Positions 35,811 to 44,950 are shown, counted from the stretch's first letter. The stretch: DNA of 64,000 nucleotides from Deltaproteobacteria bacterium (GCA_029552245.1 JAKPDW010000091.1:26505-90504); one strand, 5' to 3'. A program made the numbers and translations. The notes: generated by a model from the letters alone, not told the origin.

Positions 35811-36251
35811 ATGGCGTTCACCTTCAAGTTCTCCACCCTCCTGAAGGTTCGCAAGATCCAGGAAGACCTGGCAAGGCAGCAGCTGGCCGAGGCCGCCAGG
35901 CAGCTCACCTCGATCCTCGCCCTGAGGTCCCAGGTAGAGGCGAGAAAGGCCCTCCTCTCGGCCGAGCTCCTGGCCGCGATGTCAGACGGGATGAAGGCCC
36001 ACGAGGTGAAGGCCGTGTCCGACTACCTGTACCACCTCGAAGAGAGGCTCGTGCGCTTGCAGGACGCCGTCGAGAAGGCCACCAGGCGCGTGGAGGAAGA
36101 GCGGGAGAAGGTGGTGAAGGCTCGCAAGGCCCATAAGGCCATCGAGAGGCTCAGGGAGATCCACCTCGAACGGTACAAGGCCGAACAGGACAGGCTGGAG
36201 ATGAACTTCATAGACGAGATCGCGGTCATGGGAGCAGGAGGAAGGGTATGA
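35811..36251 (+). CDS. fliJ: FliJ, flagellar export chaperone
   Basis: 146-residue, almost entirely coiled-coil protein beginning MAFTFKFSTLLKVRKIQED, the usual FliJ start (F-x-L-x-x-L-L-x-x-R). Its position right after fliI supports the call. The ATG at 35811 was chosen over an upstream in-frame ATG inside the fliI end because the family N-terminus begins there. It overlaps the next gene by 4 nt. Confidence 0.85.
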   Translation: MAFTFKFSTLLKVRKIQEDLARQQLAEAARQLTSILALRSQVEARKALLSAELLAAMSDGMKAHEVKAVSDYLYHLEERLVRLQDAVEKATRRVEEEREKVVKARKAHKAIERLREIHLERYKAEQDRLEMNFIDEIAVMGAGGRV

Positions 36252-36814
36252 AGACAAAGATAGTCCTCACGCTGGCGGTGATCAACGGGGTGCTCATCGC
36301 CCTGTTCTTCTTCATGAAACCGGCGAGGCTCGACGCCCAGAACGAGGAGGCGCAGGTCAAGGCCGCGCAGAAACCCGCACCGGCGATCGCGGTGCAGGAC
36401 GCCATGGGGTTCAGCGTCGACGACCGCATCGAGGTGCTCAGGCAGAAAGAGCAACGCTTGAGCGAGCGGGAGGCGCAGCTCAAGGAGCTCGAACGGCAGA
36501 TCCAGGAGCGGATCAAGCGGCTCGAGGAGCTCCAGTCGGCCATCCGGAACGACCTGGCGAGCTACCGGGTGGTCAGCCAGGAAAGGGTCAAGCACCTGGT
36601 GAAAATCTACTCGTCCATGAAGCCCACCGCCGCCGCGTCGCTCATGAACAACCTGGAGACGGACGTCGCGGTGGAGGTCTTCCTGGGGATGAAGGGCGAC
36701 GTCGCGGGGGGCATCCTCTCGTACATGGACCCCTCGAAGGCCGCTCTCATCACCCAGCGCCTGGTCACGTACCGGGGGAGCACGAAGGCCTCGGCCGAGA
36801 CGGAGGCCAGGTAG
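36248..36814 (+). CDS. MotE-like / MgtE-N-type flagellar accessory protein
   Basis: 188 residues. One N-terminal membrane segment (VLTLAVINGVLIALFFFM) is followed by a Lys/Ala/Pro linker, a coiled coil of ~60 residues (RQKEQRLSEREAQLKELERQ) and a C-terminal MgtE-intracellular-domain-like part (KIYSSMKPTAAASLMNNLE, YMDPSKAALITQRL). Proteins of this layout, called MotE or FlbB-like, lie in the periplasm near the stator and act as chaperones of MotC-type stator proteins. It closes the visible flagellar operon. The exact family name is by architecture, not by database search. Confidence 0.75.
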   Translation: MKTKIVLTLAVINGVLIALFFFMKPARLDAQNEEAQVKAAQKPAPAIAVQDAMGFSVDDRIEVLRQKEQRLSEREAQLKELERQIQERIKRLEELQSAIRNDLASYRVVSQERVKHLVKIYSSMKPTAAASLMNNLETDVAVEVFLGMKGDVAGGILSYMDPSKAALITQRLVTYRGSTKASAETEAR

Positions 36815-37447
36815 ACCCCTTTCCCTGCGCGAAGCTCACGTGCCTCGATCCAAGCACATCTGACGACGGCCTACCAAAACGGGCGCGGGGACGTCCCGGC
36901 GCCCCGGACACGACGAGACCCATCCCCTCCGGGTATACGGGGAGAGGGCTATCGCATACGACGACCGTATCCAGGGTGGGCCATCCCTTCCGGGTATACG
37001 GGGCGGGGGGTGGAGGGGTTCGACGGGCACCTCCTGAACCCACTCCGGCAAGATCCATCCCCTCCAGGACGGGCACAGGCTCAAGAGGCCGCCGAGGGGC
37101 TGTCAGGCGGGTATCGCGAAGGGCATCCCGGCCTTCCCTGTCTCGTCCACACGCATACCGTGAGAACACGCCCCGGGGTGGACATGCAACCCGGCTTCGC
37201 ATCGTCCTTGAACGAGACACTCCCCCGCTCTTGAACGGGGGGCTCTGCGCACGCCCGCCCCGGGAAGCCGCCGTCGCGGGCATGTCCGGGCAAGGGTGAC
37301 ATGGCGCATGTCGGGCGTGATGTGTCTTGCGCATGGGAGAAAGGGCCTTCTTCCGGGGGATGTACGCCATTGCGCCTGTCAGGCCGAGGCAGTCCGGGTC
37401 CGATGATCTCCGGCCGGGCGTTCAGGCGGGAAAGAGCCCCGGCGGCC
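36815..37447. other. 633-bp convergent intergenic region with repeats
   Basis: Between the end of the flagellar operon and the HD-GYP gene; no supportable gene and no clean intrinsic terminator. It contains the 61-bp-period pair at 36921/36982 and a third partial block CATCCCCTCC at 37056. Confidence 0.6.
36918..37007. repeat. 61-bp-period direct repeats, locus C
   Basis: CATCCCxTCCGGGTATACGGGG occurs at 36921-36942 and 36982-37003 with one mismatch (C/T) in 22, exactly 61 bp apart. The interval between 29-bp units is unique sequence. The reverse strand reads CCCCGTATACCCGGAGGGG, which places CCCC and GGGG arms around a loop, as in type I-E CRISPR repeats. Confidence 0.65.
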
Positions 37448-39172
37448 TCAGGCAGCGGTGTTGACCTTGTCCCTGCCGGGCCGGTCGGCGAACATCTCCT
37501 CCCTGATCTTCCTGAAGAGGTGCTCGTTCGCCAGGAACGCGTCCACCACGTCGGGAGCGAAGTGCGTCCCCCTGCCCTCCACGATGATCCTCTTCGCCTC
37601 CTCGTGGGAGTAGGCCTCCTTGTACACCCGCCTGGACGTGAGGGCGTCGTACACGTCCGCAAGCGCCACGATCCGGGCCGAGAGGGGGATCTGTTCCCCC
37701 TTGAGGCCCTTGGGGTAGCCGGAACCGTCCCACTTCTCGTGGTGGTAGTAGGCGATCTCCTTGCCCAGGGTGAGGAAGGACTGGCCCTCGATCTTCGCTT
37801 CCACCTCCTTGAGGGCCTCGCCGCCCAGCGCGGAGTGGCGCTTGACCACCTCGAACTCCTCGGGCGTGAGTTTCCCCGGCTTCAGGAGGATCGAATCCGG
37901 GATGCCCACCTTCCCTATATCGTGGAGGATCGAGGAGTTGTAGATGTCCTCGATGTACTCGGGCGTTATGTAGCCTTCGTAGGCCGGCTTGGTGGCGAGC
38001 TCCTCGGCCAGGACCTTGCAGTACTCGCGTATCCTCTCCAGGTGCGCGCCGGTGTCCGAGTCCCTGTACTCGGCGAGCTTCGCGAGCCCGAGGATGGTCG
38101 CGTTCCTCGCGCTCTGGACCTTCTTGTACGACTCGAGCAGGTCGTGCTCCAGCTTCTTCCTCACCGTGATGTCCCTGAGCACGAGCTGGAAGCCCACCAC
38201 CTGGGAGTTCTTCGTGATGCACTTCGCGTTGCACTCCACGTCCACTATCTTGCCGGTGGCCCCCCTGAGGCGGAACTGCAGGTCCTTGACCGCCTGCTCC
38301 ACCGGAAGGCGTATGATCATGCGCTCCACGACGCTCACGTCTTTCGGGTGGATATAGTCATACACCGACCTGGCACCGGCATCCCCCCCTCTATGGCCCG
38401 TGACCTCGTAGAACTTGGGGTTGGCCATGAGAACCTTCGCGTTCTTGCCCACGAGGAGCACGATGTCGATGATGTTCTCGTAGAGCTCGCGGTACCTGAG
38501 CTCAGACTCCTCGAGCTGCTTCATGCGCTTGTCCACCTCGGCCTCGAGGTTGTGCGCATAGTACGACAGCCTTTCCATGAGCCCGTCCATCTCCACCTTG
38601 AGCTGGGTCTCGCGCTTCCTGACCCTCGTGTCCTCGTAGCACTTGAGCACCGATATCACGATGAAGAAGGCGAAGAAGAAGCTGTTGGAGAAGAAGATCA
38701 TGAGCCTCTGTGGGGTCGCATCGGAAAAGACGATCACCGGAACCGCATACACCGCGTACAACACGACGCCGAGAACGGTCGCCTGGAGGGCTTCCAGGGG
38801 GAGGATCGCGAGCACCGCGACGAGCACCATCACCACCCCCACGTAGTAGAAGGAGTCGTACCCTCCCATCCTGACGCACATGAGGGTGATGGTCAGCGCG
38901 GAGACGATCGAGGCGATCACGGAGACGATCCGGGCCCAGGCCTTTCCCCACCTCGAGAAGTACACCGCCAGGAACACGCTCAGGACCGCGGCGCACCCCA
39001 GCCTGTAGACGAGGAACTCCCGGGCGTACTGCCTGACGACCATGTAGTCGAGTACGCTGAAGAGCGGGATCAGTACGATCCCGATCATGAGGATGGCCAG
39101 CACGCGCTGGTAGTAGAGCTCGCGCGTCTCCTCCTCATAGCGCTTGAGCCATGGTTCTGCGTATTCGGACAT
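37448..39172 (-). CDS. Membrane PAS-HD-GYP c-di-GMP phosphodiesterase
   Basis: 574 residues. About six membrane helices occupy residues ~25-185. A coiled linker (LMERLSYYAHNLEAEVDKRM) leads to a PAS domain (~220-345, ESELRYRELYENIIDIVLL and YDYIHPKDVSVVE). The HD-GYP domain (~365-555) has HLERIREYC, ILHDIGKVGIPDSILLK (HDxGK), RHSALGG, HHEKWDGSGYPKGLKG (the GYP motif) and ALADVYDALTSRR. All metal ligands appear present, so it should hydrolyse c-di-GMP to GMP. The ATG at 39170-39172 with GAGGAGGGGAG upstream is preferred to a much longer in-frame reading. It faces the flagellar operon tail to tail. Confidence 0.9.
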   Translation of the reverse strand: MSEYAEPWLKRYEEETRELYYQRVLAILMIGIVLIPLFSVLDYMVVRQYAREFLVYRLGCAAVLSVFLAVYFSRWGKAWARIVSVIASIVSALTITLMCVRMGGYDSFYYVGVVMVLVAVLAILPLEALQATVLGVVLYAVYAVPVIVFSDATPQRLMIFFSNSFFFAFFIVISVLKCYEDTRVRKRETQLKVEMDGLMERLSYYAHNLEAEVDKRMKQLEESELRYRELYENIIDIVLLVGKNAKVLMANPKFYEVTGHRGGDAGARSVYDYIHPKDVSVVERMIIRLPVEQAVKDLQFRLRGATGKIVDVECNAKCITKNSQVVGFQLVLRDITVRKKLEHDLLESYKKVQSARNATILGLAKLAEYRDSDTGAHLERIREYCKVLAEELATKPAYEGYITPEYIEDIYNSSILHDIGKVGIPDSILLKPGKLTPEEFEVVKRHSALGGEALKEVEAKIEGQSFLTLGKEIAYYHHEKWDGSGYPKGLKGEQIPLSARIVALADVYDALTSRRVYKEAYSHEEAKRIIVEGRGTHFAPDVVDAFLANEHLFRKIREEMFADRPGRDKVNTAA

Positions 39173-39494
39173 CTCCCCTCCTCTATCGGCACATTCACGA
39201 AGAAAACTGAAGGTCAAGATCTCTGTCAGAAGGTCTCTCCAGGGAGTGCGGCATCCGTGCGACCCGTGGGCCGGGAGGGTCACGCCCCGGGAAACGCATG
39301 CGGGGCGTTTCTTCGTGAAGGCGTCCAAGGTGGGCATGCCTGAGGCGGCGGGTCACCGGCCATGCATGAGGGCTCACCGAGGCGACCGAAGGCCGCCTCA
39401 CCCCAAGACCGCCATCCAGGGGGAGCTGCCTTCGGGTCATGGAGCGGACCCGTCCCTGAGCGGTTCGTGTCTCAGGGGCCCCGCCTCCCAGGGG
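39173..39494. other. 322-bp intergenic region with a stem-loop
   Basis: No gene. GAAACGC (39291-39297) and GCGTTTC (39305-39311) form a perfect 7-bp stem with a 7-nt loop, downstream of the radical SAM gene on the minus strand. It might help end that transcript, though no T-run follows. No 61-bp repeat was found here. Confidence 0.5.
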
Positions 39495-40397
39495 CTAAAG
39501 CACGCGTTCCAGGTCGTCGAACGGCTTGCAGGAAGCGAAATCGGGGTTGTAGGTGTCGAAGGCGTCCAGGGACTGCGTGAACACGGTCTCGAAACCGAGC
39601 TCGAGCGCCCGCTCCACCACCACCCGGTACTCTCCGGGCGTGACCGTCCTCCTCATATCGTCGAGATCGCCCGTGTAGAAGGCAGGGTTGTACTGGGACA
39701 TGACGCTCACGGGGATCTCCCTCGACAGGTCGGCCAGGAACTCCAGCACGGCGAAGGGGTTGGATCGCATGCCGGGCAGCACCAGGTGCCTGACCAAGAG
39801 CCCCCTGACGGCGGATCCCTCCCCGTCGAGCACGAGCGGCCCCGAGGTCTCGTAGAGGTGGCGCACGGCCTTCCTGGCAGCGTCCCAGTACCCTTCCACC
39901 CCGCTCAGCCGCACACCGGTGTCGTTGTCCCCGTACTTGAGGTCGACGAGGTAGATGCAATCCTGGCCCGCCCACATGTCGAGGCACTCCACCGACTCGT
40001 ATCCACCGGAATTGACCACGACCGGGATCTTGAGGCCCCTGTCCCTCGCGATGCCCAAGGATTCCAGCACCCACGGCGAATAGTGGGTCGGGCTCACGAG
40101 GTTCACGTTGCTGCACCCCGCCTCCTGGAAATCCAGCATGATGGCGGCAAGCTCCGGGGGGTGGACGGTCCTTCCGCGGCAGAGCTGGCTTATCTGCCTG
40201 TTCTGGCAGTAGGAGCACCTCATGGGGCAGCCCGCGAAGAACACGGCGCCCGAGCCCGCACCGTGGACGAGGGGCGGTTCCTCCCCCCTGTGGATGACGG
40301 CGGCCCCGATCTTCATGCGGTCGTCGGACCTGCAGGCGCCCCTCGCCCTCGACCTGTCCACGCCGCACCTCCTGGGGCACAGGTTGCAGACGTTCAT
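39495..40397 (-). CDS. Radical SAM protein, PFL-activating-enzyme-like
   Basis: 300 residues. It starts with its own Cys motif (NVCNLCPRRCGVDR and GACRSD), then the SAM-binding iron-sulphur motif FFAGCPMRCSYCQNRQIS (C-x3-C-x2-C). Also typical are VNLVSPTHYSPWVLESL, IPVVVNSGGYESVECL and YLVDLKYGD. This matches the stand-alone PflA-like proteins (PF04055 with an N-terminal CxxC-rich strip) found in many anaerobes, whose substrates are mostly unknown. It is coupled to the acyl-CoA synthetase-like gene upstream (ATGA overlap), so the two are co-translated. Confidence 0.85.
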   Translation of the reverse strand: MNVCNLCPRRCGVDRSRARGACRSDDRMKIGAAVIHRGEEPPLVHGAGSGAVFFAGCPMRCSYCQNRQISQLCRGRTVHPPELAAIMLDFQEAGCSNVNLVSPTHYSPWVLESLGIARDRGLKIPVVVNSGGYESVECLDMWAGQDCIYLVDLKYGDNDTGVRLSGVEGYWDAARKAVRHLYETSGPLVLDGEGSAVRGLLVRHLVLPGMRSNPFAVLEFLADLSREIPVSVMSQYNPAFYTGDLDDMRRTVTPGEYRVVVERALELGFETVFTQSLDAFDTYNPDFASCKPFDDLERVL

Positions 40398-41878
40398 GAG
40401 CCTCGCTCGAGGAGATCCGCAATGACCTTGCCGGAGGAATCCCTGGGGATTTCCGGGACGAAGACCACCTTCCTCGGGGTCTTGTAGGTGGCGAGCTGCA
40501 TGCGGGCGAAGCGCTTGACCTCGTCCTCGGTGAGCTCCGGGGTCGAGCGGACCACATAGGCCTTTATGATGGCCCCGCGCATGAGGTCGGGCTCCCCCAC
40601 CACGGCGCTGTCCTTCACGCCGGGCAGGCTGTTGAGGACGTTCGTCACCTCCTTGGTGTACACGTTGAACCCGGATGTGATGACCATGTCCTTCTTGTAG
40701 CCCGTTATGAAGATGTAGCCGTCCTCGTCGACGTAGCCGAGATCACCCGTGTGGAGCCACCCGTCCTCGATGATCTCCTGTGTCTCTCGTTCCTTCTTGT
40801 AGTACCCCTTCATGATGTTCGGCCCGCAGAAGAGCAGCTCGCCCACCTCGTTCGGACCCAACACCCTCCCGTCCTCTGCCTGGACACGCACCTTGACGCC
40901 GGGCACCGTCTGGCCGATGGAGGTGGGCTTGATCGGCCTGTACTTCTGGTTCACCGAGCACACGGGGGATGCCTCGGTGATCCCGTAGCCCTGCCTGATC
41001 TCGACGCCGAACTTCTCCCTGAAAGACTCGTAGACCTCCAGGGGGAGCGCGGAGCCCCCGGCTATCAGGGTGGTCATGCGGCTGTAGTCGACATCGCCGA
41101 GCTCCGGGTGGTGAACCAGGCCGTAGAAGAGGGTCGGCACGGCGCAGACGGCCGTAACGCCGCCGTCGGTGAGCGCGTGGCGCAGGTCCTTGAAGTCGAG
41201 CTTCCTCATGAGGTAGACGGTCCCGCCGTAGCGGAGCATGGAGAGCATGTTCACGCTCGCACTGAACGAGTGGAAGCAGGGGATGACGGTGAGCGTCGTA
41301 TCCCTGTCATCGGCTTCCATGCATATACGCATGAGGTCGGAGTTGTGGTCCAGGTTTCCCTGCGTGAGCATGGCGCCCATGGGGTACCCGGTGAGGCCGG
41401 ACGAGTAGATCATGACCGCCACGTCGTCCACATCGCGGTCCACGACCGACTCGTCAGCCCCGCCCCCCACCCAGCGGCTGAAGGTCCCCTCCTTCCCGAC
41501 GGTAATGAGGACCTGCTGGGGGCATTCGCGGGCGATCGCCCCGTACGTCTCGATGTTCGACTGCTCGATGACGAGACCCTTCGAGTCGGAATCGACGAGG
41601 ATGTGCCTCAGTTCCCGGGAGGTGTAGGCCGGGTTCACGGGGGTGACCACGGCACCCAGCCCGACCACCGCCATGTAGCTCACCACGAACTCGGGAATGT
41701 TGGGCAGCATCACTGTGATATGGTCGTCCTCGCCGATCCCCGCCTTCCTGAGGGATTCCTTGAGGGCGCAGGTAAGCCTGAAGAGCTCGCCGTAGGTGAT
41801 CGAGAGGTCCCTGGTACGGATCGCCACCTTTTCCGGCCTCATTCTGGCGTGATCCACGAGCCACGAGTAGAGATTCAT
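40394..41878 (-). CDS. Acyl-CoA synthetase-like (ANL superfamily) protein with altered P-loop
   Basis: 494 residues of the acyl-CoA synthetase/AMP-ligase fold. Clear motifs: GYGITEASPVCS (A5), GWLHTGDLGYVDEDGYIFITGYKKDM (in part WLHTGDLGYVDEDGYIF; A7-A8), and the C-terminal catalytic Lys in PRDSSGKVIAD (A10). The ATP phosphate-binding motif reads YSSGLTGYPMGAML where YTSGTTGxPKG is usual, so both the second Thr and the Lys are replaced. Whether it still adenylates is therefore uncertain. A fatty or aromatic acid is the likely substrate type. The ATG at 41876-41878 with GGGGGGAGC upstream was chosen over a longer extension. Operon with the radical SAM gene. Confidence 0.85.
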   Translation of the reverse strand: MNLYSWLVDHARMRPEKVAIRTRDLSITYGELFRLTCALKESLRKAGIGEDDHITVMLPNIPEFVVSYMAVVGLGAVVTPVNPAYTSRELRHILVDSDSKGLVIEQSNIETYGAIARECPQQVLITVGKEGTFSRWVGGGADESVVDRDVDDVAVMIYSSGLTGYPMGAMLTQGNLDHNSDLMRICMEADDRDTTLTVIPCFHSFSASVNMLSMLRYGGTVYLMRKLDFKDLRHALTDGGVTAVCAVPTLFYGLVHHPELGDVDYSRMTTLIAGGSALPLEVYESFREKFGVEIRQGYGITEASPVCSVNQKYRPIKPTSIGQTVPGVKVRVQAEDGRVLGPNEVGELLFCGPNIMKGYYKKERETQEIIEDGWLHTGDLGYVDEDGYIFITGYKKDMVITSGFNVYTKEVTNVLNSLPGVKDSAVVGEPDLMRGAIIKAYVVRSTPELTEDEVKRFARMQLATYKTPRKVVFVPEIPRDSSGKVIADLLERGS

Positions 41879-42284
41879 GCTCCCCCCTGTCATCAAAGTG
41901 ACACCACAGTGCCGTTCGCCCCGTAACGAAACACCACGTACTACATTCACGGATCAGGGTTCAACAGGTTTCCTCCCACCGGCACTCCACGCGACGGGCC
42001 GTCACTCCCGCCACGCGGCCATGGCGCCTCGAAGGCGCCGCTTGAAGAGGCCCGCGCTTTTTCGCCGGCCCGACGGACGCACAACCCCGACACCGTTCTG
42101 CAAGGCCGTCTCCCACCCGGTGCGGATGGGCCCGCCCTTGTTCTCGAGGCCCGCCTGCCGCCCTGCATACGCGGCCCGGCAACCAGCTGCAAACCATCAC
42201 CGAGGGGTTTCCGGCTGGTATCCGCCGGACACCCCACGCGGCCGCTTCCCGACACCGGCCGGGCGCCGGCCGGGATACGCCCCG
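41879..42284. other. 406-bp intergenic region
   Basis: No supportable gene. It is GC-rich with a small inverted repeat (GGCCGG-GCG-CCGGCC, 42258-42272). A loose pair CCGGCxGGxATxCGCC is spaced 54 bp (42212 and 42266). No promoter I would defend. Confidence 0.4.
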
Positions 42285-42545
42285 TCACAAGAGGCGCGGC
42301 CGGGCAGGGCTGAACTTGTAGCAGTCGAAATCCTCCGGGCTGCCCGCCTGCAATGCCCTGTTGGTCCTGCAGAACACCTCGAGCTCGCCCCCCCCGTTGT
42401 GGATGCACATCGAGCAGAAGGCCTCGGCCGTGAACTCGACGACGAGGTGCAGGAAATACCTCCGGTACCTGGGGCAGGAGGCGCACCCCTGCACGGGCTC
42501 AGCCTTCGCGGGGCACCACAGGCAGTGTTCGGCCCTGAAGTCCAT
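42285..42545 (-). CDS. Small cysteine-rich hypothetical protein
   Basis: 86 residues, not recognised. Seven or more Cys in pairs (HCLWCPAK, GCASCPRYRRY, FCSMCIHNGGG, then VFCRTN and DCYKF) suggest a metal- or cluster-binding mini-protein. FLHLVVEFTAEAFCSMCIH gives a hydrophobic core. The ribosome-binding site (GGTGGGCAC) is weak. Many Cys plus a plausible globular pattern argue for a real gene; alternatively it is a chance frame in GC-rich DNA. Confidence 0.45.
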   Translation of the reverse strand: MDFRAEHCLWCPAKAEPVQGCASCPRYRRYFLHLVVEFTAEAFCSMCIHNGGGELEVFCRTNRALQAGSPEDFDCYKFSPARPRLL

Positions 42546-42657
42546 GTGCCCACCATACGGCTCATCCGCCTCGCCCTCAAGCGAAAAGTCGCACCGAGGC
42601 CCGGGGCGCCACCCTCAGCCTCCCACAGGAGAACGGGAGGCCTTTCCGCCCGAAGCA

Positions 42658-44913
42658 TCACGTGCCGAAGGGCAGGAGGCCCCTGAGCGCCTTCCAGAGA
42701 GAGGGGAGGACCCCCCCGGATGGCTCGGGCGGTTCCCTGCCCTCGATGAAAGGCACCCTCACGGGGTCGCGGGTGAAGGCGTCGGCCCTGGTGCCGCTTG
42801 CGGGATCGACCTCGCAGAACGCGATCCCCTCGGGGGCCTCTCTTTGCCTCACCGAGGCCGCCTTGGCGAGGACGCCCGCCGCGATCGGCATGGCGCCGTC
42901 CGCCCCCGTGAGCCCGACGCTCTTCGCGTCGTCCCTGCCTACCCACGCAGCGACCACGATGTCCGGGGTGAACCCTGCGAACCACGAGTCGCACATGCCG
43001 TTGGTGGTCCCGGTCTTACCGCACACCCCCTGCGGCACGCCGAGGCGTCGAGCCCTCGAGGCCGTGCCCCTCTCCACCACCTGCTCCAGCGCGTAGTTCA
43101 CGAGGAACACCACCCTCTCGTCCAAGACCCTGGCTTCGCCAGCCGGCGTCTCCTCGTGGATCACGACGTCCCTCGAGTCGCAGACTGCATCGAGGCACGA
43201 CGGCGGCCTCCTGACACCCCCGGATGCGAAGGCCGCGTACATGACCGCCACGTCGAGGGGGGAGCACCGGGCGGCGCCGAGCACGAAGGAAGGCCCCTGG
43301 GACAGGCTGCCGGGGGGCAGGAGATCCCCGGCGATAGACCTCACCCGCTCGAGGCCGCAGTCGAGCGCGAGCCTTACCGTGGCCTGGTTGTAGGAGTGTA
43401 CGAGGGCGTCCATGAGCATGACCGTGCCGTGGCTGGTCGAGTCCTGGTTCTCGGGCGTCCACCTCGAGCCGTCCGCGAGGCGGACCTCGACGGGCGCGTC
43501 ATCCACCATGCTCGCGAGCGTGTAGGTCCCCGAGAGGGCGGCATAGTAGACGACGGGCTTCATGAGCGACCCGATGTTCCTCCTCAGGCGTACCGCCCTG
43601 TTGAACTGGGACGAGCGGTAATCCCTGCCGCCCACCATGGCGAGGACCTCGCAGGTCTTCGGGTCCAGCACCACGCACGCAGCCTGGACCTGATCGCCCA
43701 AGCGTCGCGCCGAGGAACGGACGGCCTCCTCCGCGGCAGACTGGACCTGCATGTCCAGTGTCGTGTAGATGTGCAGGCCGCCCTTGGCGAGAAGGTCGTC
43801 TCCCTTCCCCACCTCCCGAACCCTCTCCAGCACGATGTCGACAAAGTAGGGCGCACGCCTGGCCGGGTGGGCGTACGGGACAACCCCGAGCGGCATGGCC
43901 ATGGCCCGTGTGCACAGGTCCCTGGGGACGGAGTCGTTGTCCGCCATGAGTTCGAGCACGGTGTTGCGTCTCAGGAGCGCCTGGGCAGGCTGCCTGTAGG
44001 GCGACGTGCGGTTCGGGGAGCGGATGAGCCCGGCCAGGAGGGCCGCCTCGTGGAGCTCGAGGTCCTTCGGGTCCTTGTCGAAGAAGATCTTGCTCGCCCG
44101 CTTGAAACCGTGGATGCTCGCGCTGCCGTACCGCCCGAGGTAAACCTCGTTGAGGTAGAGGGTGAGGATCTCGTCCTTCGACAGGGCCGCTTCCATGATG
44201 AGCGCCAGCCAGGCCTCCCTGATCTTCCGGGAAAACGTCCTTTCACCGGAGAGGAAGAGGTTCTTGACGAGCTGCTGGGTGATGGTGGACCCGCCTTCGG
44301 CGATCCTTCTCCCCGAGAGGTCGGCGACGAGGGCCCGGAGGAGGGCCCGCACGTCTATGCCGGCGTGGCTGTAAAACCTCCTGTCCTCCACGCACAAGAC
44401 CGCGTCCAGGAGGACGCGGGGGCACTCGGCAAGCGTCATGACCTCCCTGTCCTCGAACCCCTCGTCGTACAGGGTGGCTACGACCTCGGGCTCGAGCACC
44501 GCCGACGACAGCGGCCTGCCTGTCTCGGGCGAGACGATGGACGAGATCTTCGAGCCCTCGAGCACGATGCGCACCCGTAAAGGCCGCGTGGACATGCCCG
44601 GCCTGTTGCATGCCCGCAGGAAGACCTCCAGGGTCGAGCCCGTGATCCTGTAGTCACCTGGCCGCCTGCACTCGGGTGACGGCCGGTACTCGAGGCGCGT
44701 GAGCCTGGCGGGGAGGCCTTCACGCGAGATGTCCACGCCGGGCTGGAGCACGAACGGCCTGCTGTAGACCTTCATAGGAAGCCGCCACACCGATGCGCTC
44801 GCCAGCCTCGACATGGTGCGGTAGGCGTCCAGCGAGGCGGCTGCCAGGGCGGCAAGGGCCGCGACGGCGAGAGCTGCCATGCAGAACAAGGCAAGGCGCG
44901 TGGCTCGTGACAC
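42658..44913 (-). CDS. Class A penicillin-binding protein (PBP1-type)
   Basis: 751-residue bifunctional peptidoglycan synthase. An N-terminal membrane helix (LFCMAALAVAALAALAAASL) is followed by a UB2H-like region. The glycosyltransferase domain has AVLCVEDRRFYSHAGID, EGGSTITQQLVKNLFL and LTLYLNEVYLGRYG. The transpeptidase domain has its active Ser in NIGSLMKPVVYYAAL (SxxK), SYNQATVRLAL (SxN) and GKTGTTNGMCDSWFAG (KTG). UB2H-like sequence and order resemble E. coli PBP1b. The reading starts at a GTG at 44911-44913. The promoter at 44922-44950 is so close that the transcript may be leaderless. Confidence 0.92.
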   Translation of the reverse strand: MSRATRLALFCMAALAVAALAALAAASLDAYRTMSRLASASVWRLPMKVYSRPFVLQPGVDISREGLPARLTRLEYRPSPECRRPGDYRITGSTLEVFLRACNRPGMSTRPLRVRIVLEGSKISSIVSPETGRPLSSAVLEPEVVATLYDEGFEDREVMTLAECPRVLLDAVLCVEDRRFYSHAGIDVRALLRALVADLSGRRIAEGGSTITQQLVKNLFLSGERTFSRKIREAWLALIMEAALSKDEILTLYLNEVYLGRYGSASIHGFKRASKIFFDKDPKDLELHEAALLAGLIRSPNRTSPYRQPAQALLRRNTVLELMADNDSVPRDLCTRAMAMPLGVVPYAHPARRAPYFVDIVLERVREVGKGDDLLAKGGLHIYTTLDMQVQSAAEEAVRSSARRLGDQVQAACVVLDPKTCEVLAMVGGRDYRSSQFNRAVRLRRNIGSLMKPVVYYAALSGTYTLASMVDDAPVEVRLADGSRWTPENQDSTSHGTVMLMDALVHSYNQATVRLALDCGLERVRSIAGDLLPPGSLSQGPSFVLGAARCSPLDVAVMYAAFASGGVRRPPSCLDAVCDSRDVVIHEETPAGEARVLDERVVFLVNYALEQVVERGTASRARRLGVPQGVCGKTGTTNGMCDSWFAGFTPDIVVAAWVGRDDAKSVGLTGADGAMPIAAGVLAKAASVRQREAPEGIAFCEVDPASGTRADAFTRDPVRVPFIEGREPPEPSGGVLPSLWKALRGLLPFGT

Positions 44914-44921
44914 GATTACCC

Positions 44922-44950
44922 TCTATAGGCCCGACGGTCAGGCCCGTCAA
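44922..44950 (-). promoter_or_regulatory. Sigma-70-type promoter overlapping the PBP start
   Basis: Reading leftwards: TTGACG (44950-44945), 17-bp spacer, TATAGA (44927-44922). The first possible start codon (GTG, 44913) is 8 nt beyond the -10 box, about where transcription should begin, so the mRNA would have almost no leader and no ribosome-binding site. Confidence 0.65.

Noticed and set aside
37301..39343. 680-codon plus-strand open frame
   Set aside because: Antisense of the HD-GYP gene, whose motifs are complete.
39270..39360. Repeat pair around GGTCAC
   Set aside because: Lag 73, only six bases identical plus scattered matches; within chance for this composition.
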